Of a DNA stretch of 64,000 nt, positions 9,656-16,956 are shown one piece after another. Source of the stretch: Bacteroidaceae bacterium (GTDB taxonomy: Bacteria; Bacteroidota; Bacteroidia; Bacteroidales; Bacteroidaceae). Position numbers and translations under genes: made by a program. How positions within the stretch are numbered: position 1 is the stretch's first letter; each line of letters starts with the position of its first letter. Under the pieces are notes generated by a model that worked only from the letters and a program-made list of their open reading frames with translations, did no database searches and had not been told where the DNA came from. The DNA lies in NCBI GenBank assembly GCA_017615125.1, contig JAGAAS010000076.1:84899-148898 (forward strand). The letters are read 5' to 3'.

Positions 9656-9810
9656 GTTTGTCTGGTTTTTGATTTGACATCATATAGTTACAATACTTTT
9701 CGCCATTCACCAAATTTTCAAATAATTAAATTTCGTTGAACATTTGTTAGTCACAAAACAATACCCGAGGCGCTTTAACACATCTGTCTTGTTAGTCCTG
9801 GTAAACGACA

Positions 9811-11055
9811 GTGAACATTGAAATGAAAAAGAAACATACAATCCTCATCATAGCAGGACTTTTCCTGACGAGCCTGATGGCTCAGGCACAAGATGCAAAC
9901 TACGATGAATCCCTTGTGGATTCCTACATATTACCTGATGCGATGACTGCTCTCAACGGCCAGCTAATCACCAAGAAAAAACAATGGGAAAAGACACGCC
10001 GTCCGCAGATTCTGAAGCTTTTTCAGGATAACGAGTACGGCACTATGCCTGATGCCAAAATCAAGACAGACTACCGCATCTTGGAGGAAAGCGGGGAAGC
10101 CCTTGGAGGGAAGGCCATCCGCCGACAGGTTGAGATTACTTTCAGAGGAAACAACCAGAGCCGTAAGATGCTTGTTCTGATTTATATGCCGAAAGGTATA
10201 AAGAAATGCCCTGTGTTCGTGTCTCCCAACTTCCAGGGCAACGCTACCACATCCGATGACCCTGCCGTCATTGAGTCGCAATATAGTACCTACGGAAGGG
10301 GTCATCAGACCTCTCGCTGGTCTTTTGACCGCATCGTCAGCTCGGGCTATGCAATAGCAACCTTTCACTACTACGACATCTACTTTGACCAAAATGATAA
10401 AATCAGCGAAAGTATATATCCTCTCTTCGGAATAAACTCAAGCACAGACCTGCTATACAACACAGGCAAAGCTATCGCCGCATGGGCTTGGGGGTGTTCA
10501 CGCGTGCTTGATTACCTGCTCACGCTGAAAAACATCGACAGGAAACGCACCATCGTCATGGGGCATTCCCGTCTGGGCAAGACGGCTCTCTGGTGCGGTG
10601 CTCAGGATCGGCGCTTCGCTATGGTTATCTCCAACGATTCCGGTTGCTCTGGTGCTGCCCTCTCTCGCCGCAACTACGGGGAGACGGTATCGCGCATCAA
10701 CAAGTCCTTCCCCTGGTGGTTCTGCAACAGATATCAGTCCTACAGCCAGGATGTTGCTTCGCTTCCCATCGATCAGCATGAGCTGCTTGCTCTCATCGCC
10801 CCACGACTCCTTTACGTAGCCAGCGCAAAGGAGGACTTGTGGGCTGACCCTCTCGGAGAGTTCCTGTCTTTGCAGGAAGCCAGCAAGGTTTATGCCCTTT
10901 ATGGCTATGATACGCTTGAGGGGTGCTCCTTCCCTGCTACCGACGAGCATCTCTGGAAAGGCCGTTGCGGCTATCATATACGTACGGGGCAACATGATGT
11001 TACAGACTTCGACTGGCAGCAGTATATTGGATTTGCAGATAAGTATTTTGACTGA
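9811..11055 (+). CDS. CE15-type glucuronoyl esterase, secreted
   Basis: A 414-residue alpha/beta hydrolase of carbohydrate esterase family 15. Such enzymes hydrolyse the ester between glucuronic acid on xylan and lignin alcohols, or related uronate esters. A signal peptide runs to about residue 26 ('LFLTSLMAQAQ'). The CE15 nucleophile motif G-x-S-R-x-G-K is seen as 'MGHSRLGKTALWCGAQD' (Ser253). The C-terminal 'RTGQHDVTDFDW' holds the catalytic His (His395). 'YGTMPD' near residue 72 and 'NFQGNATTSDDP' also fit the family. The first ATG is 9811; the ATG at 9823 ('MKKKHTIL') gives a more usual signal peptide. It follows the IS element, so its native upstream context may have been displaced. It fits a cluster degrading acidic plant or host glycans. 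Confidence 0.88.
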   Translation: MNIEMKKKHTILIIAGLFLTSLMAQAQDANYDESLVDSYILPDAMTALNGQLITKKKQWEKTRRPQILKLFQDNEYGTMPDAKIKTDYRILEESGEALGGKAIRRQVEITFRGNNQSRKMLVLIYMPKGIKKCPVFVSPNFQGNATTSDDPAVIESQYSTYGRGHQTSRWSFDRIVSSGYAIATFHYYDIYFDQNDKISESIYPLFGINSSTDLLYNTGKAIAAWAWGCSRVLDYLLTLKNIDRKRTIVMGHSRLGKTALWCGAQDRRFAMVISNDSGCSGAALSRRNYGETVSRINKSFPWWFCNRYQSYSQDVASLPIDQHELLALIAPRLLYVASAKEDLWADPLGEFLSLQEASKVYALYGYDTLEGCSFPATDEHLWKGRCGYHIRTGQHDVTDFDWQQYIGFADKYFD

Positions 11056-11416
11056 TGGTTAATCGATTGCCTGTAAAAAATGGGTCTTTGACGAAGCGTA
11101 CTTGAACGCCAACATCATCGACTGACCCAATTGCCGAAAGCCCAGTATGAATAAAGGAAGTTTTTTGGTTTATATATTATGAAAGATTAGGATTAAGTTT
11201 TTAAGGTTTTTGGTATTCGGTTTTATGCTTTCAAGATTTTTAGGAACCTTCCGCGTTTCCCTGAGCAGTCTCTTTTGTTGCTCAGGGGAATACAAAGAAG
11301 GTTAAACAATTAGCGAAGACCGTTCTCCGGAGGGGAAGCGAACGTTATATTTTTTGATAGAAACAGTTATCTTTGTCACAAGCATACTGGGGTGCTTAGA
11401 ATAAATTTATCACTTT
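11056..11416. other. Intergenic region with nested stem-loops
   Basis: No gene in about 360 bases. CCCTGAGCA (11259-11267) pairs with TGCTCAGGG (11279-11287), and AACCTTC (11245-11251) pairs with GAAGGTT (11297-11303) around it. No T-run follows, so this is not a standard terminator. Confidence 0.5.
11368..11375 (+). promoter_or_regulatory. Candidate -7 box of the metallophosphoesterase gene
   Basis: TATCTTTG lies 41 bases before the ATG at 11417, a usual distance. The upstream TTTG box is not at the expected spacing, so support is from the -7 box only. Confidence 0.5.
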
Positions 11417-12391
11417 ATGGACAGAAGAGATTTCATTAAGCGTATGGCGAGTGGCGGGGCTCTCATCGCCACATCGGCGTTGCCTGTGTGGGCGGATGAC
11501 GAGGAGCAGACGACAGATCTTGATTTGTTCGCCCGTCGGGGGCAATACGAGCGGCTATCACTCTGTTACGCTACGGTGAGGATAGGGGCGGAGAAACCAT
11601 TTTCGGTTCTCCACATCTCGGACACACATCTTACGGCGGCCTACGACAGCGAGGATTTGAAAAAACTGCAGTTGCACGAAAGCCGTTCCGTGACCTTCGG
11701 CGGACGGCAGGAAGAAGCATTTCGTGACGCCCTTGACTGGGCACGTCAGCACGTCGATTACGTGGTACACACGGGTGATCTGATTGACTGGCAAAGCCGT
11801 GCAAACTTCGACCTCGTGAAGCGGTACATGGGGGAGTCTGCAGTAGGCTCTGTAGGTAATCATGAGTTCAGCACGGATATGTGGCTGAGCGAGCCGAAGG
11901 AGGAACACTCTGAGGCGTACAAGGACAACACGCGCGCGCTGCTCCAGGAGGTGTATCCCTTTGACGTACGCTTCCAAAGTCAGGTAGTTCACGGGGTGAA
12001 CTTCATCACCCTCGACGACGTGTACGGATACGTGACGAAGGAGCAGGTGGCGCTGTTCCGTCGCGAAGTGGAGCGCGGGCTGCCCATCGTGCTGTGCATG
12101 CACGTGCCCTTCTTCACACCCGATATCTGGCGTGCTTCCATGCGCTTGTGGAGAGATAAGGGGCCGATGAACTCGGGCGAGGTGCCCGAAGCTACGGGCG
12201 ACTACCGCGTGCAGCAGGACGATCCTGTGACGCGCGACTTTATCAGCTACCTGAAGACAGAACCGCTCCTGCGTTGCATCCTAGCGGGACACGAGCATAT
12301 CTCCGTTGAGGACCAGTTTTCGCCTTATTGCCGCGAGTATGTCGTTGCTGGCAATTTTCTCTATCACGGGCGGGAAGTGATATTCCTCTAA
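11417..12391 (+). CDS. Calcineurin-like metallophosphoesterase with Tat-like signal
   Basis: A 324-residue exported phosphoesterase. The N-terminus 'MDRRDFIKRMASGGALIATS' has a twin-arginine motif and hydrophobic stretch, so export by the Tat system is likely. All metal-site motifs of the calcineurin-like family are present in order: 'LHISDTHL' (D-x-H), 'VVHTGDLIDW' (G-D), 'GSVGNHEFS' (G-N-H-E), 'LCMHVPF' (H) and 'ILAGHEHIS' (G-H-x-H). It should hold a two-metal centre and hydrolyse a phosphate ester outside the cytoplasm; the substrate is unknown. It is preceded by its own -7 box and followed by a hairpin, so it is probably a single-gene unit. Confidence 0.88.
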   Translation: MDRRDFIKRMASGGALIATSALPVWADDEEQTTDLDLFARRGQYERLSLCYATVRIGAEKPFSVLHISDTHLTAAYDSEDLKKLQLHESRSVTFGGRQEEAFRDALDWARQHVDYVVHTGDLIDWQSRANFDLVKRYMGESAVGSVGNHEFSTDMWLSEPKEEHSEAYKDNTRALLQEVYPFDVRFQSQVVHGVNFITLDDVYGYVTKEQVALFRREVERGLPIVLCMHVPFFTPDIWRASMRLWRDKGPMNSGEVPEATGDYRVQQDDPVTRDFISYLKTEPLLRCILAGHEHISVEDQFSPYCREYVVAGNFLYHGREVIFL

Positions 12392-12415
12392 GGCACTTCG
12401 GCACGGACAAAAACA

Positions 12416-12444
12416 GAGCCTGCCCCTTTTAGGGATGCAGGCTC
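12416..12444 (+). terminator. Hairpin after the metallophosphoesterase gene
   Basis: GAGCCTGC (12416-12423) pairs perfectly with GCAGGCTC (12437-12444) 25 bases after the stop codon. The 13-nt loop holds an additional CCC/GGG pairing. A clear T-run is missing, so termination is plausible but not certain. Confidence 0.55.
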
Positions 12445-12733
12445 TTACTATATAAAGGGAAAGGGTTATATGCCCATTCCGTCGTTAATCTGACGTGAGT
12501 TCTGTGAGAGCATCGAGAACCAAGCAAGTTTAACTCTCCAAAAAGTGACAACCTTTTTCAGTTAATGTCAAGTATTATTATACAAACGACTGAAAAAATG
12601 CCACAAATCACAAAAAAATTGCAAAACTATTGTCGAAACAATATATTATTGTTAAAAAACATACTTTTTATATTAGAAAATATGTAGTTTGAGGAAAATA
12701 TCGTAATTTTGCATTCGAAATAATATAATTTGT
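12445..12733. other. A+T-rich upstream region of the hip operon
   Basis: No gene is seen. TTTTTCAGT (12554-12562) and ACTGAAAAA (12589-12597) form a 9-bp inverted repeat that could be an operator or a hairpin. The sequence after 12600 is very A+T-rich. Confidence 0.45.
12704..12711 (+). promoter_or_regulatory. Candidate -7 box of the hipBST operon
   Basis: TAATTTTG followed by CA matches TAnnTTTG and lies 22 bases before the hipB ATG, leaving a very short leader. A TTTG is present at 12688-12691 but the 12-nt spacing is too short for a standard pair. Confidence 0.5.
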
Positions 12734-12937
12734 ATGGAAAAGACAAAGTTATCAGCAGTAGTAAAGGCTTTACGCAAGGAATATGGCCTTACACAGGAAG
12801 AGTTGGCCATGAAGTCGGGAGTCGGCCTTTGCTTTGTGCGAAATCTGGAGCAAGGTAAACCAACGTTAAGGATGGATAAGGTCAACCAGCTACTTGATTT
12901 GTTTAACTACGAACTAACAGCAACCAAAAAGCAATGA
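12734..12937 (+). CDS. hipB: HipB-like XRE-family DNA-binding antitoxin component
   Basis: A 67-residue helix-turn-helix protein of the XRE/Cro type. The HTH is at residues about 18-45: 'YGLTQEELAMKSGVGLCFVR'. It continues with 'NLEQGKPTLRMDKVNQLL', the form usual for HipB. It is expected to bind operators upstream of its own operon and repress it. Its stop codon overlaps the start of the next gene (ATGA at 12934-12937), so the two are translationally coupled. Naming rests on the HTH type together with the two HipA-like genes that follow. Confidence 0.85.
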   Translation: MEKTKLSAVVKALRKEYGLTQEELAMKSGVGLCFVRNLEQGKPTLRMDKVNQLLDLFNYELTATKKQ

Positions 12938-13272
12938 GACAAGCAGAGATATATCGAAAGGAAATCCTTGCAGGCATTCTGACAGAAGATGGTGGCGAAT
13001 ACCGTTTCTGCTATGACGAGGCGTACCTCAAACGTGGAGATGCACAGCCAGTAAGTCTGACTCTTCCGTTACAGACAGAGGCTTTTGTAAGTCCTGTATT
13101 GTTTCCGTTCTTCGACGGACTGATACCTGAAGGGTGGCTGCTTGATGTGGCACTCCGCAATACCGACATCAGCATTCTTGACCGCATGTCGCTATTACTG
13201 TTATGTTGTAAGGAATGTATCGGTTCCGTCAGCGTTGTGTCTATAAATAAGGAAGGAGACGACAATGTGTAA
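12934..13272 (+). CDS. hipS: HipS-like protein (HipA N-terminal subdomain as separate gene)
   Basis: A 112-residue protein matching only the N-terminal beta-rich subdomain of HipA kinases ('FCYDEAYLKRGDAQPVSLTL' and 'FPFFDGLIPEGWLLD' are the typical HipA N-terminal strings). It lacks any kinase motif. In the tripartite HipBST systems this subdomain is a separate protein, HipS, which acts as the antitoxin. It overlaps hipB by 4 bases and hipT by 8 bases. The last 20 residues ('CKECIGSVSVVSINKEGDDN') match the expected end of the subdomain, so this looks like a genuine short gene and not a frameshifted hipA. Confidence 0.85.
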   Translation: MRQAEIYRKEILAGILTEDGGEYRFCYDEAYLKRGDAQPVSLTLPLQTEAFVSPVLFPFFDGLIPEGWLLDVALRNTDISILDRMSLLLLCCKECIGSVSVVSINKEGDDNV

Positions 13273-14203
13273 ATGTCTGTATTGCTACAAAGAATTGGAA
13301 GAGGGTCAGAAAGACTTTCATCCACGATGTGCACGGAAGTTCTTCGGGACAAAGGATGTGCCCTTGCTGGAGTATAGACATGAAGAGCTCGACCAATTAG
13401 CCGAACAGGTGATTCGCGCCCAAACTTCACTAACGGGTGTACAGCCTAAATTGTCGTTGAACCTCAGCAAACACGATGGTTGTAGCCGTCTGACCATCGT
13501 AGGGCTATGGGGTGACTATATATTCAAACCTCAGACAGATAGTTACGAACAACTGCCAGAAAACGAGGACTTAACGATGCACCTTGCCGAAGCTGCAAAG
13601 ATAAGCGTCGTGCCTCATAGTCTTATCCGTATGGCAGATGGAAAACTGGGGTACATCACAAAGCGTATTGACCGTACCAAGAATGGCGCGAAGATAGACA
13701 TGGAAGATATGTGCCAACTCACGCTGCACCCTACGGAATATAAATATAAAGGATCGCATGAACAGATTGCCAAGACAATCTTGCAGTATAGCAACACTCC
13801 AAAACTCGACCTCACGAATTACATGCAATTGTTACTTTTCTGCTTTGTCACCGGCAACAACGATATGCACCTGAAAAACTTCTCGCTTTACCGACCATCC
13901 GAGGATTATAAACTGACACCAGCTTATGACCTCCTTAATATTGCCATAGCCAATCCCAACGACAAAGAGGAACTGGCACTTACTCTTTCGGGAAAGAAAA
14001 CAAAACTTTGCATGAGCGACTTCCTGTATGCCGCAAAGACGATGGGGCTGGAAGAAAAAGTCGTCCTGTGTCTCATTACAGAGCTTCATAAGGCTCTGCC
14101 CAAGTGGCAGACACTCATACGAGAATCTTTCCTCAGCGAAGAGAAGCAACAAGCGTATGAAGAGCTTATAGTTTCACGACTGGACAGATTGAAGATGTCA
14201 TAA
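13265..14203 (+). CDS. hipT: HipT-like serine/threonine kinase toxin
   Basis: A 312-residue kinase matching the C-terminal part of HipA. The N-terminus has a possible zinc-binding set, C4-x2-C7 and H19-x2-C22 ('KCLYCYKE', 'DFHPRCARKFFG'), common in Bacteroidota members. A Gly-rich loop 'TSLTGVQPKLSL' (residues 54-65) carries Ser55 and Thr57 where HipT kinases autophosphorylate. The catalytic loop is 'TGNNDMHLKNFSLY' (Asp200), and 'TPAYDLLN' supplies the metal-binding Asp222. HipT of enteropathogenic E. coli phosphorylates tryptophanyl-tRNA synthetase; the target here is unknown. All key residues look intact, so the toxin is probably active and needs hipS/hipB. Confidence 0.87.
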   Translation: MCKCLYCYKELEEGQKDFHPRCARKFFGTKDVPLLEYRHEELDQLAEQVIRAQTSLTGVQPKLSLNLSKHDGCSRLTIVGLWGDYIFKPQTDSYEQLPENEDLTMHLAEAAKISVVPHSLIRMADGKLGYITKRIDRTKNGAKIDMEDMCQLTLHPTEYKYKGSHEQIAKTILQYSNTPKLDLTNYMQLLLFCFVTGNNDMHLKNFSLYRPSEDYKLTPAYDLLNIAIANPNDKEELALTLSGKKTKLCMSDFLYAAKTMGLEEKVVLCLITELHKALPKWQTLIRESFLSEEKQQAYEELIVSRLDRLKMS

Positions 14204-14418
14204 AACGGAAATAGGAAGTTTCTGTGGTCTCAAAGACGGAACAAGTAGGTGAAAGTACCATTGCTGGATTGGCTACGAACCGACAACAACAGAAAGACGA
14301 ATGGCTTTTTCCGTATTGTTTACGCAGATTCGGGACATAATAGATGGTTTAAGAAACAGACTACATGTAGGTCATAAAAGACCGAATGATTTAATCATAA
14401 ATCGCCGAATCGTGCTTT

Positions 14419-14481
14419 GCCAAATAACCAAACAAAAAAACGCCAAATAACCAAACAAAAAAACGCCAAACAACCAAATTG
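14419..14481. repeat. 23-bp direct repeat, two and a partial copy
   Basis: A unit beginning GCCAAATAACCAAACA and ending in a run of A and C is present at 14419-14441 and 14442-14464 without a mismatch. A third, partial and slightly changed copy is at 14465-14481 (GCCAAACAACCAAATTG). The array ends about 15 bases before the candidate -33 box of the ATPase gene. Confidence 0.85.
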
Positions 14482-14495
14482 TGCATGAATTATTC

Positions 14496-14524
14496 TTTCG
14501 TTTCAAGATAAACAATTACCTTTG
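14496..14524 (+). promoter_or_regulatory. Promoter of the first DUF4143 ATPase gene
   Basis: TTTC (14496-14499), 17 nt, then TACCTTTG (14517-14524). It places transcription start near 14531, so the TTG codon at 14522 cannot be the start; the ATG at 14552 is the start. Confidence 0.6.
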
Positions 14525-14551
14525 TACCGAGAATCAAACAAGGTTATTCTT

Positions 14552-15841
14552 ATGACTGAAAAAACGCTCAATTATCGAAAGAGAATTGCAGACATTCTTT
14601 TAAAAGAGAAATTAGAAGCAATGGGGGCTGTCCTTATTGAAGGACCTAAAGCGTGTGGCAAAACGACTACTGCCGAACAGCAAGCTAAGAGCATCTTGTA
14701 TATGGATGACCCGGCAAACATACAACAAAACCTCCAGTTGGCAGAAACTAACATCAAACGACTGCTTCAAGGCGAAACGCCGAGGCTTATTGATGAATGG
14801 CAGATAGCCCCTCAAATATGGGATGCCGTTCGTTTTGAAGCAGACCACAGAAAGGATGATGGTTTATTTATGCTTACAGGTTCTGCCGTTCCAGCAGATA
14901 GGTCAAAGATTCACCATACAGGGGCTGGTCGTTTCGCTTGGCTTACTATGCGCCCCATGACGCTATGGGAATCGGGAGAATCTTCTGGAAATGTAAGTAT
15001 CAGAGCCCTTTTTGCTAAACCAGAAAAGGTTGATGGAGAAAGTACGCTGAAAATGGAAGATATTGCTTATGCTATATGTAGAGGAGGATGGCCTAAATCT
15101 TTAAGCAAGAAAAGCCAGAAGGCATCACTACGCCAAGTCACAGAGTATTTCGAAGCCATAACACGCTCTGACATTTCCAGAGTTGACGGAGTCGAAAGAG
15201 ATGAGTTTCGTGCCAAGAGGCTTATGCGCTCATATGCACGATTACAAGGAACGATGGCCAGTATACCCACTATCTTAGAAGACATGAAAACGAATGAGCC
15301 GGAAGACATGAGCGACGAAACGGTCTCGTCATACCTCAAGGCTTTGAAAAAGATTTTCGTGGTAGAGGACATGCCTGCCTGGAATCCCAATTTACGTTCA
15401 AAGACCTCCATACGAACCAGCGACACACGCTATTTTGTCGACCCGTCTTTGGCTATCGCGGCTTTGGGTATTGGACCGAATGACTTGTTGAACGATCTGA
15501 ACACTTTGGGCTTGTTTTTTGAAACACTCTGTGTTCGAGACCTTCGTGTGTATGCAGAAGCCAACGATGGAGACGTGTTCCACTACAGAGACAAGAGTGG
15601 TCTTGAATGTGACACCGTTGTGCATCTGAGAAACGGCAGCTATGGACTCATTGAGATAAAATTGGGCGGCGATACGCTTATTAATGAGGGAGCTGCGAAC
15701 TTGAATGCGTTGGCAGAAAAGATAGACACAACTAAAATGAAAAAACCATCGTTTAAGATGGTTTTAACTGCAGTCGGACAATATGCGTATATGCGAACTG
15801 ACGGTGTGATGATTGTTCCTATCGGTTGTTTGAAGGACTGA
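14552..15841 (+). CDS. AAA ATPase with DUF4143 domain
   Basis: A 429-residue protein of the widespread ATP-binding DUF4143 family. The AAA_14 domain comes first, with Walker A 'GPKACGKTT' (residues 31-39) and Walker B-like 'RLIDEWQIAP', followed by 'LTGSAVPA' (sensor 1 region). The C-terminal DUF4143 part ends in a nuclease-like fold pattern with 'LECDTVVHLRNGSYGLIEIK' (E-x-D ... E-x-K spacing as in PD-(D/E)xK enzymes). Function of the family is not established; links to defence or mobile DNA are often suggested, and the setting here (hip operon, VapE element) is accessory. A second, divergent member lies at 58868-60127. Confidence 0.85.
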   Translation: MTEKTLNYRKRIADILLKEKLEAMGAVLIEGPKACGKTTTAEQQAKSILYMDDPANIQQNLQLAETNIKRLLQGETPRLIDEWQIAPQIWDAVRFEADHRKDDGLFMLTGSAVPADRSKIHHTGAGRFAWLTMRPMTLWESGESSGNVSIRALFAKPEKVDGESTLKMEDIAYAICRGGWPKSLSKKSQKASLRQVTEYFEAITRSDISRVDGVERDEFRAKRLMRSYARLQGTMASIPTILEDMKTNEPEDMSDETVSSYLKALKKIFVVEDMPAWNPNLRSKTSIRTSDTRYFVDPSLAIAALGIGPNDLLNDLNTLGLFFETLCVRDLRVYAEANDGDVFHYRDKSGLECDTVVHLRNGSYGLIEIKLGGDTLINEGAANLNALAEKIDTTKMKKPSFKMVLTAVGQYAYMRTDGVMIVPIGCLKD

Positions 15842-16012
15842 TAAGTCTGATAAAGGATGTCCTCATTAAGGATCTTGAATTCATAAAGGAACTCGCACGA
15901 CTGCTTGTTGCCATCATTGATAAAAGTGCCATTTGGTACGGTAATATCAACATCCTTGGCTTCCACTCTATTGAAGACAACCTCATCAGAATTAAAAACA
16001 TAGAGATTGCGT
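15835..16012 (-). pseudogene. Possible antisense gene fragment
   Basis: After the ATPase stop codon, the minus strand shows a protein-like frame, 'RNLYVFNSDEVVFNRVEAKD' then 'VDITVPNGTFINDGNKQSC' and 'EFLYEFKILNEDILYQTYQ'. It has balanced composition, unlike the other frames here. It has no clear start and runs into the ATPase gene on the opposite strand. It may be the end of a lost gene. I do not recognise the family. Confidence 0.25.
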
Positions 16013-16080
16013 CAGAACTTTAGAGCCGCTACAAAAGTGATGTGGGTCGGGAGAAAATATCAAGATTCCAGTGATTACCA

Positions 16081-16707
16081 TCAGCTTTTGACGAAGACGA
16101 GGTGGGTGCCTGTGCCGGAGCGGCGAAGGAGACCTTCCTGGACGAAGGCGTTCAGTTCGTCGCTGGCGTGGCTGCGGGTGAGATGGGTGAGACGCATGTA
16201 CTGCGATGTGCTGATGTAGCCGTGCGAGCTGAGGTAGCCAAGCAGGAGTGCGCGACGCTCGGCAAGGTCGGGTACATCGGCTTCCTTATTGGAAGGGAAC
16301 CGTTCGTGGGCTTGCACGAAGGGACCTGTGAGCCGCTGCATGAACGCGGGCTTCGCATCGAAATTCACCCTGCTCACATGCAAGTTCTGCGGTGTCACCT
16401 GCGAGGGTGAGGTGATGACAGGCATGCGTCGTGTCTCATCCCTGTCGCAGGCGATGCCGACAGAGAGCGTGCCCAGCCCTTTCAGCTCCACATGCTCGCT
16501 ATTGTTCAAATGAGAGGCGGCAGCATGAGCCACTGCCTCCATCATTCCCTCCAGGTCGGCAACGGTATAGGTTGTCGTTTTCTCAATTTCTTGTGCCAGT
16601 TCATAGAAGGATACTGTTCCGCGCTTGACGGCCTTCGGGAAAAGCCGCACGTTCTCCTCTTCAGCGGATGTCTGAGGAAGTTTTTGAAAGTCGTATTGTA
16701 TAGCCAT
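16081..16707 (-). CDS. HU-family DNA-binding protein with C-terminal winged-helix-like domain
   Basis: A 208-residue protein from the ATG at 16707 ('MAIQYDFQKLPQ'). Residues about 1-125 are an HU/IHF-like fold: 'RGTVSFYELAQEIEKTTTYT', 'DLEGMMEAVAHAAASHLNN', 'VELKGLGTLSVGIA' and the DNA-contacting arm region. This is the long HU variant common in Bacteroidales. The C-terminal 70 residues ('LLGYLSSHGYISTSQYMRLT', 'EGLLRRSGTGTHLVFV') have a winged-helix pattern. The longer frame upstream of 16707 would translate the palindromic repeats and looks unnatural. The gene lies directly after vapE on the same strand, 240 bases away. Such HU proteins often accompany VapE genes in Bacteroides genomes. The tandem palindromes 12-67 bases before the start may control it. 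Confidence 0.8.
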   Translation of the reverse strand: MAIQYDFQKLPQTSAEEENVRLFPKAVKRGTVSFYELAQEIEKTTTYTVADLEGMMEAVAHAAASHLNNSEHVELKGLGTLSVGIACDRDETRRMPVITSPSQVTPQNLHVSRVNFDAKPAFMQRLTGPFVQAHERFPSNKEADVPDLAERRALLLGYLSSHGYISTSQYMRLTHLTRSHASDELNAFVQEGLLRRSGTGTHLVFVKS

Positions 16708-16718
16708 ATTCTTTGGGT

Positions 16719-16774
16719 ATTTTAATAAAAGGCGGAGGCTTTTATATAAAAGAGGGCGCCTTTTATATAAAAGG
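16719..16774 (-). promoter_or_regulatory. Tandem palindromes before the HU-like gene
   Basis: CCTTTTATATAAAAGG (16759-16774, perfect 16-bp palindrome), CTTTTATATAAAAG (16739-16752) and the weaker TTTTAATAAAA near 16720-16730 repeat with about 20-21 bp between centres, that is two helical turns. They lie 12-67 bases before the start codon, so they may be operator sites or hairpins in the mRNA leader. Confidence 0.7.
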
Positions 16775-16852
16775 GGCTGGTTTTTATAGTTCTTGTAAGA
16801 CAATAGGGTCATAAAGGAAAAGCAGATACTATTTTTCCTGTTTTTAAAAATC

Positions 16853-16956
16853 AATCTACACTTCTACACTAGGTGCAACAAAATTACTGATTCTCTTTTG
16901 TTTAGGCTGGTGTAGATGGGCAAAATATCTACACTTATCTACACCCATCTACACCA
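16853..16956. repeat. ATCTACAC repeats at the 3' side of vapE
   Basis: Three head-to-tail 10-bp units ATCTACAC+2 lie at 16927-16936, 16937-16946 and 16947-16956, the last covering the vapE stop codon (TAG at 16951-16949). An inverted copy GGTGTAGATGGG is at 16909-16920, and further copies (ATCTACACTTCTACACT) are at 16853-16869. Confidence 0.85.
16879..16886 (-). promoter_or_regulatory. Candidate -7 box of the HU-like gene
   Basis: On the minus strand TAATTTTG matches TAnnTTTG. It would give a leader of about 160 nt that includes the tandem palindromes. No clear TTTG partner is seen upstream. Confidence 0.4.

Larger units (their letters stand above)
14204..14551. other. Intergenic region between hipT and the DUF4143 ATPase
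   Basis: About 350 bases without a convincing gene. It contains the 23-bp direct repeats and promoter listed separately; the first 200 bases show nothing recognisable. Confidence 0.5.

Noticed and set aside
12934-14203. A frameshifted single hipA gene instead of hipS plus hipT
   Set aside because: The first frame ends at the natural border of the HipA N-terminal subdomain, and the second begins with its own Cys-rich start typical of separate HipT proteins.
16708-16854. N-terminal extension of the HU-like protein
   Set aside because: It would translate the palindromic operator-like repeats into a Leu/Tyr-rich string unlike the family; the ATG at 16707 matches it.
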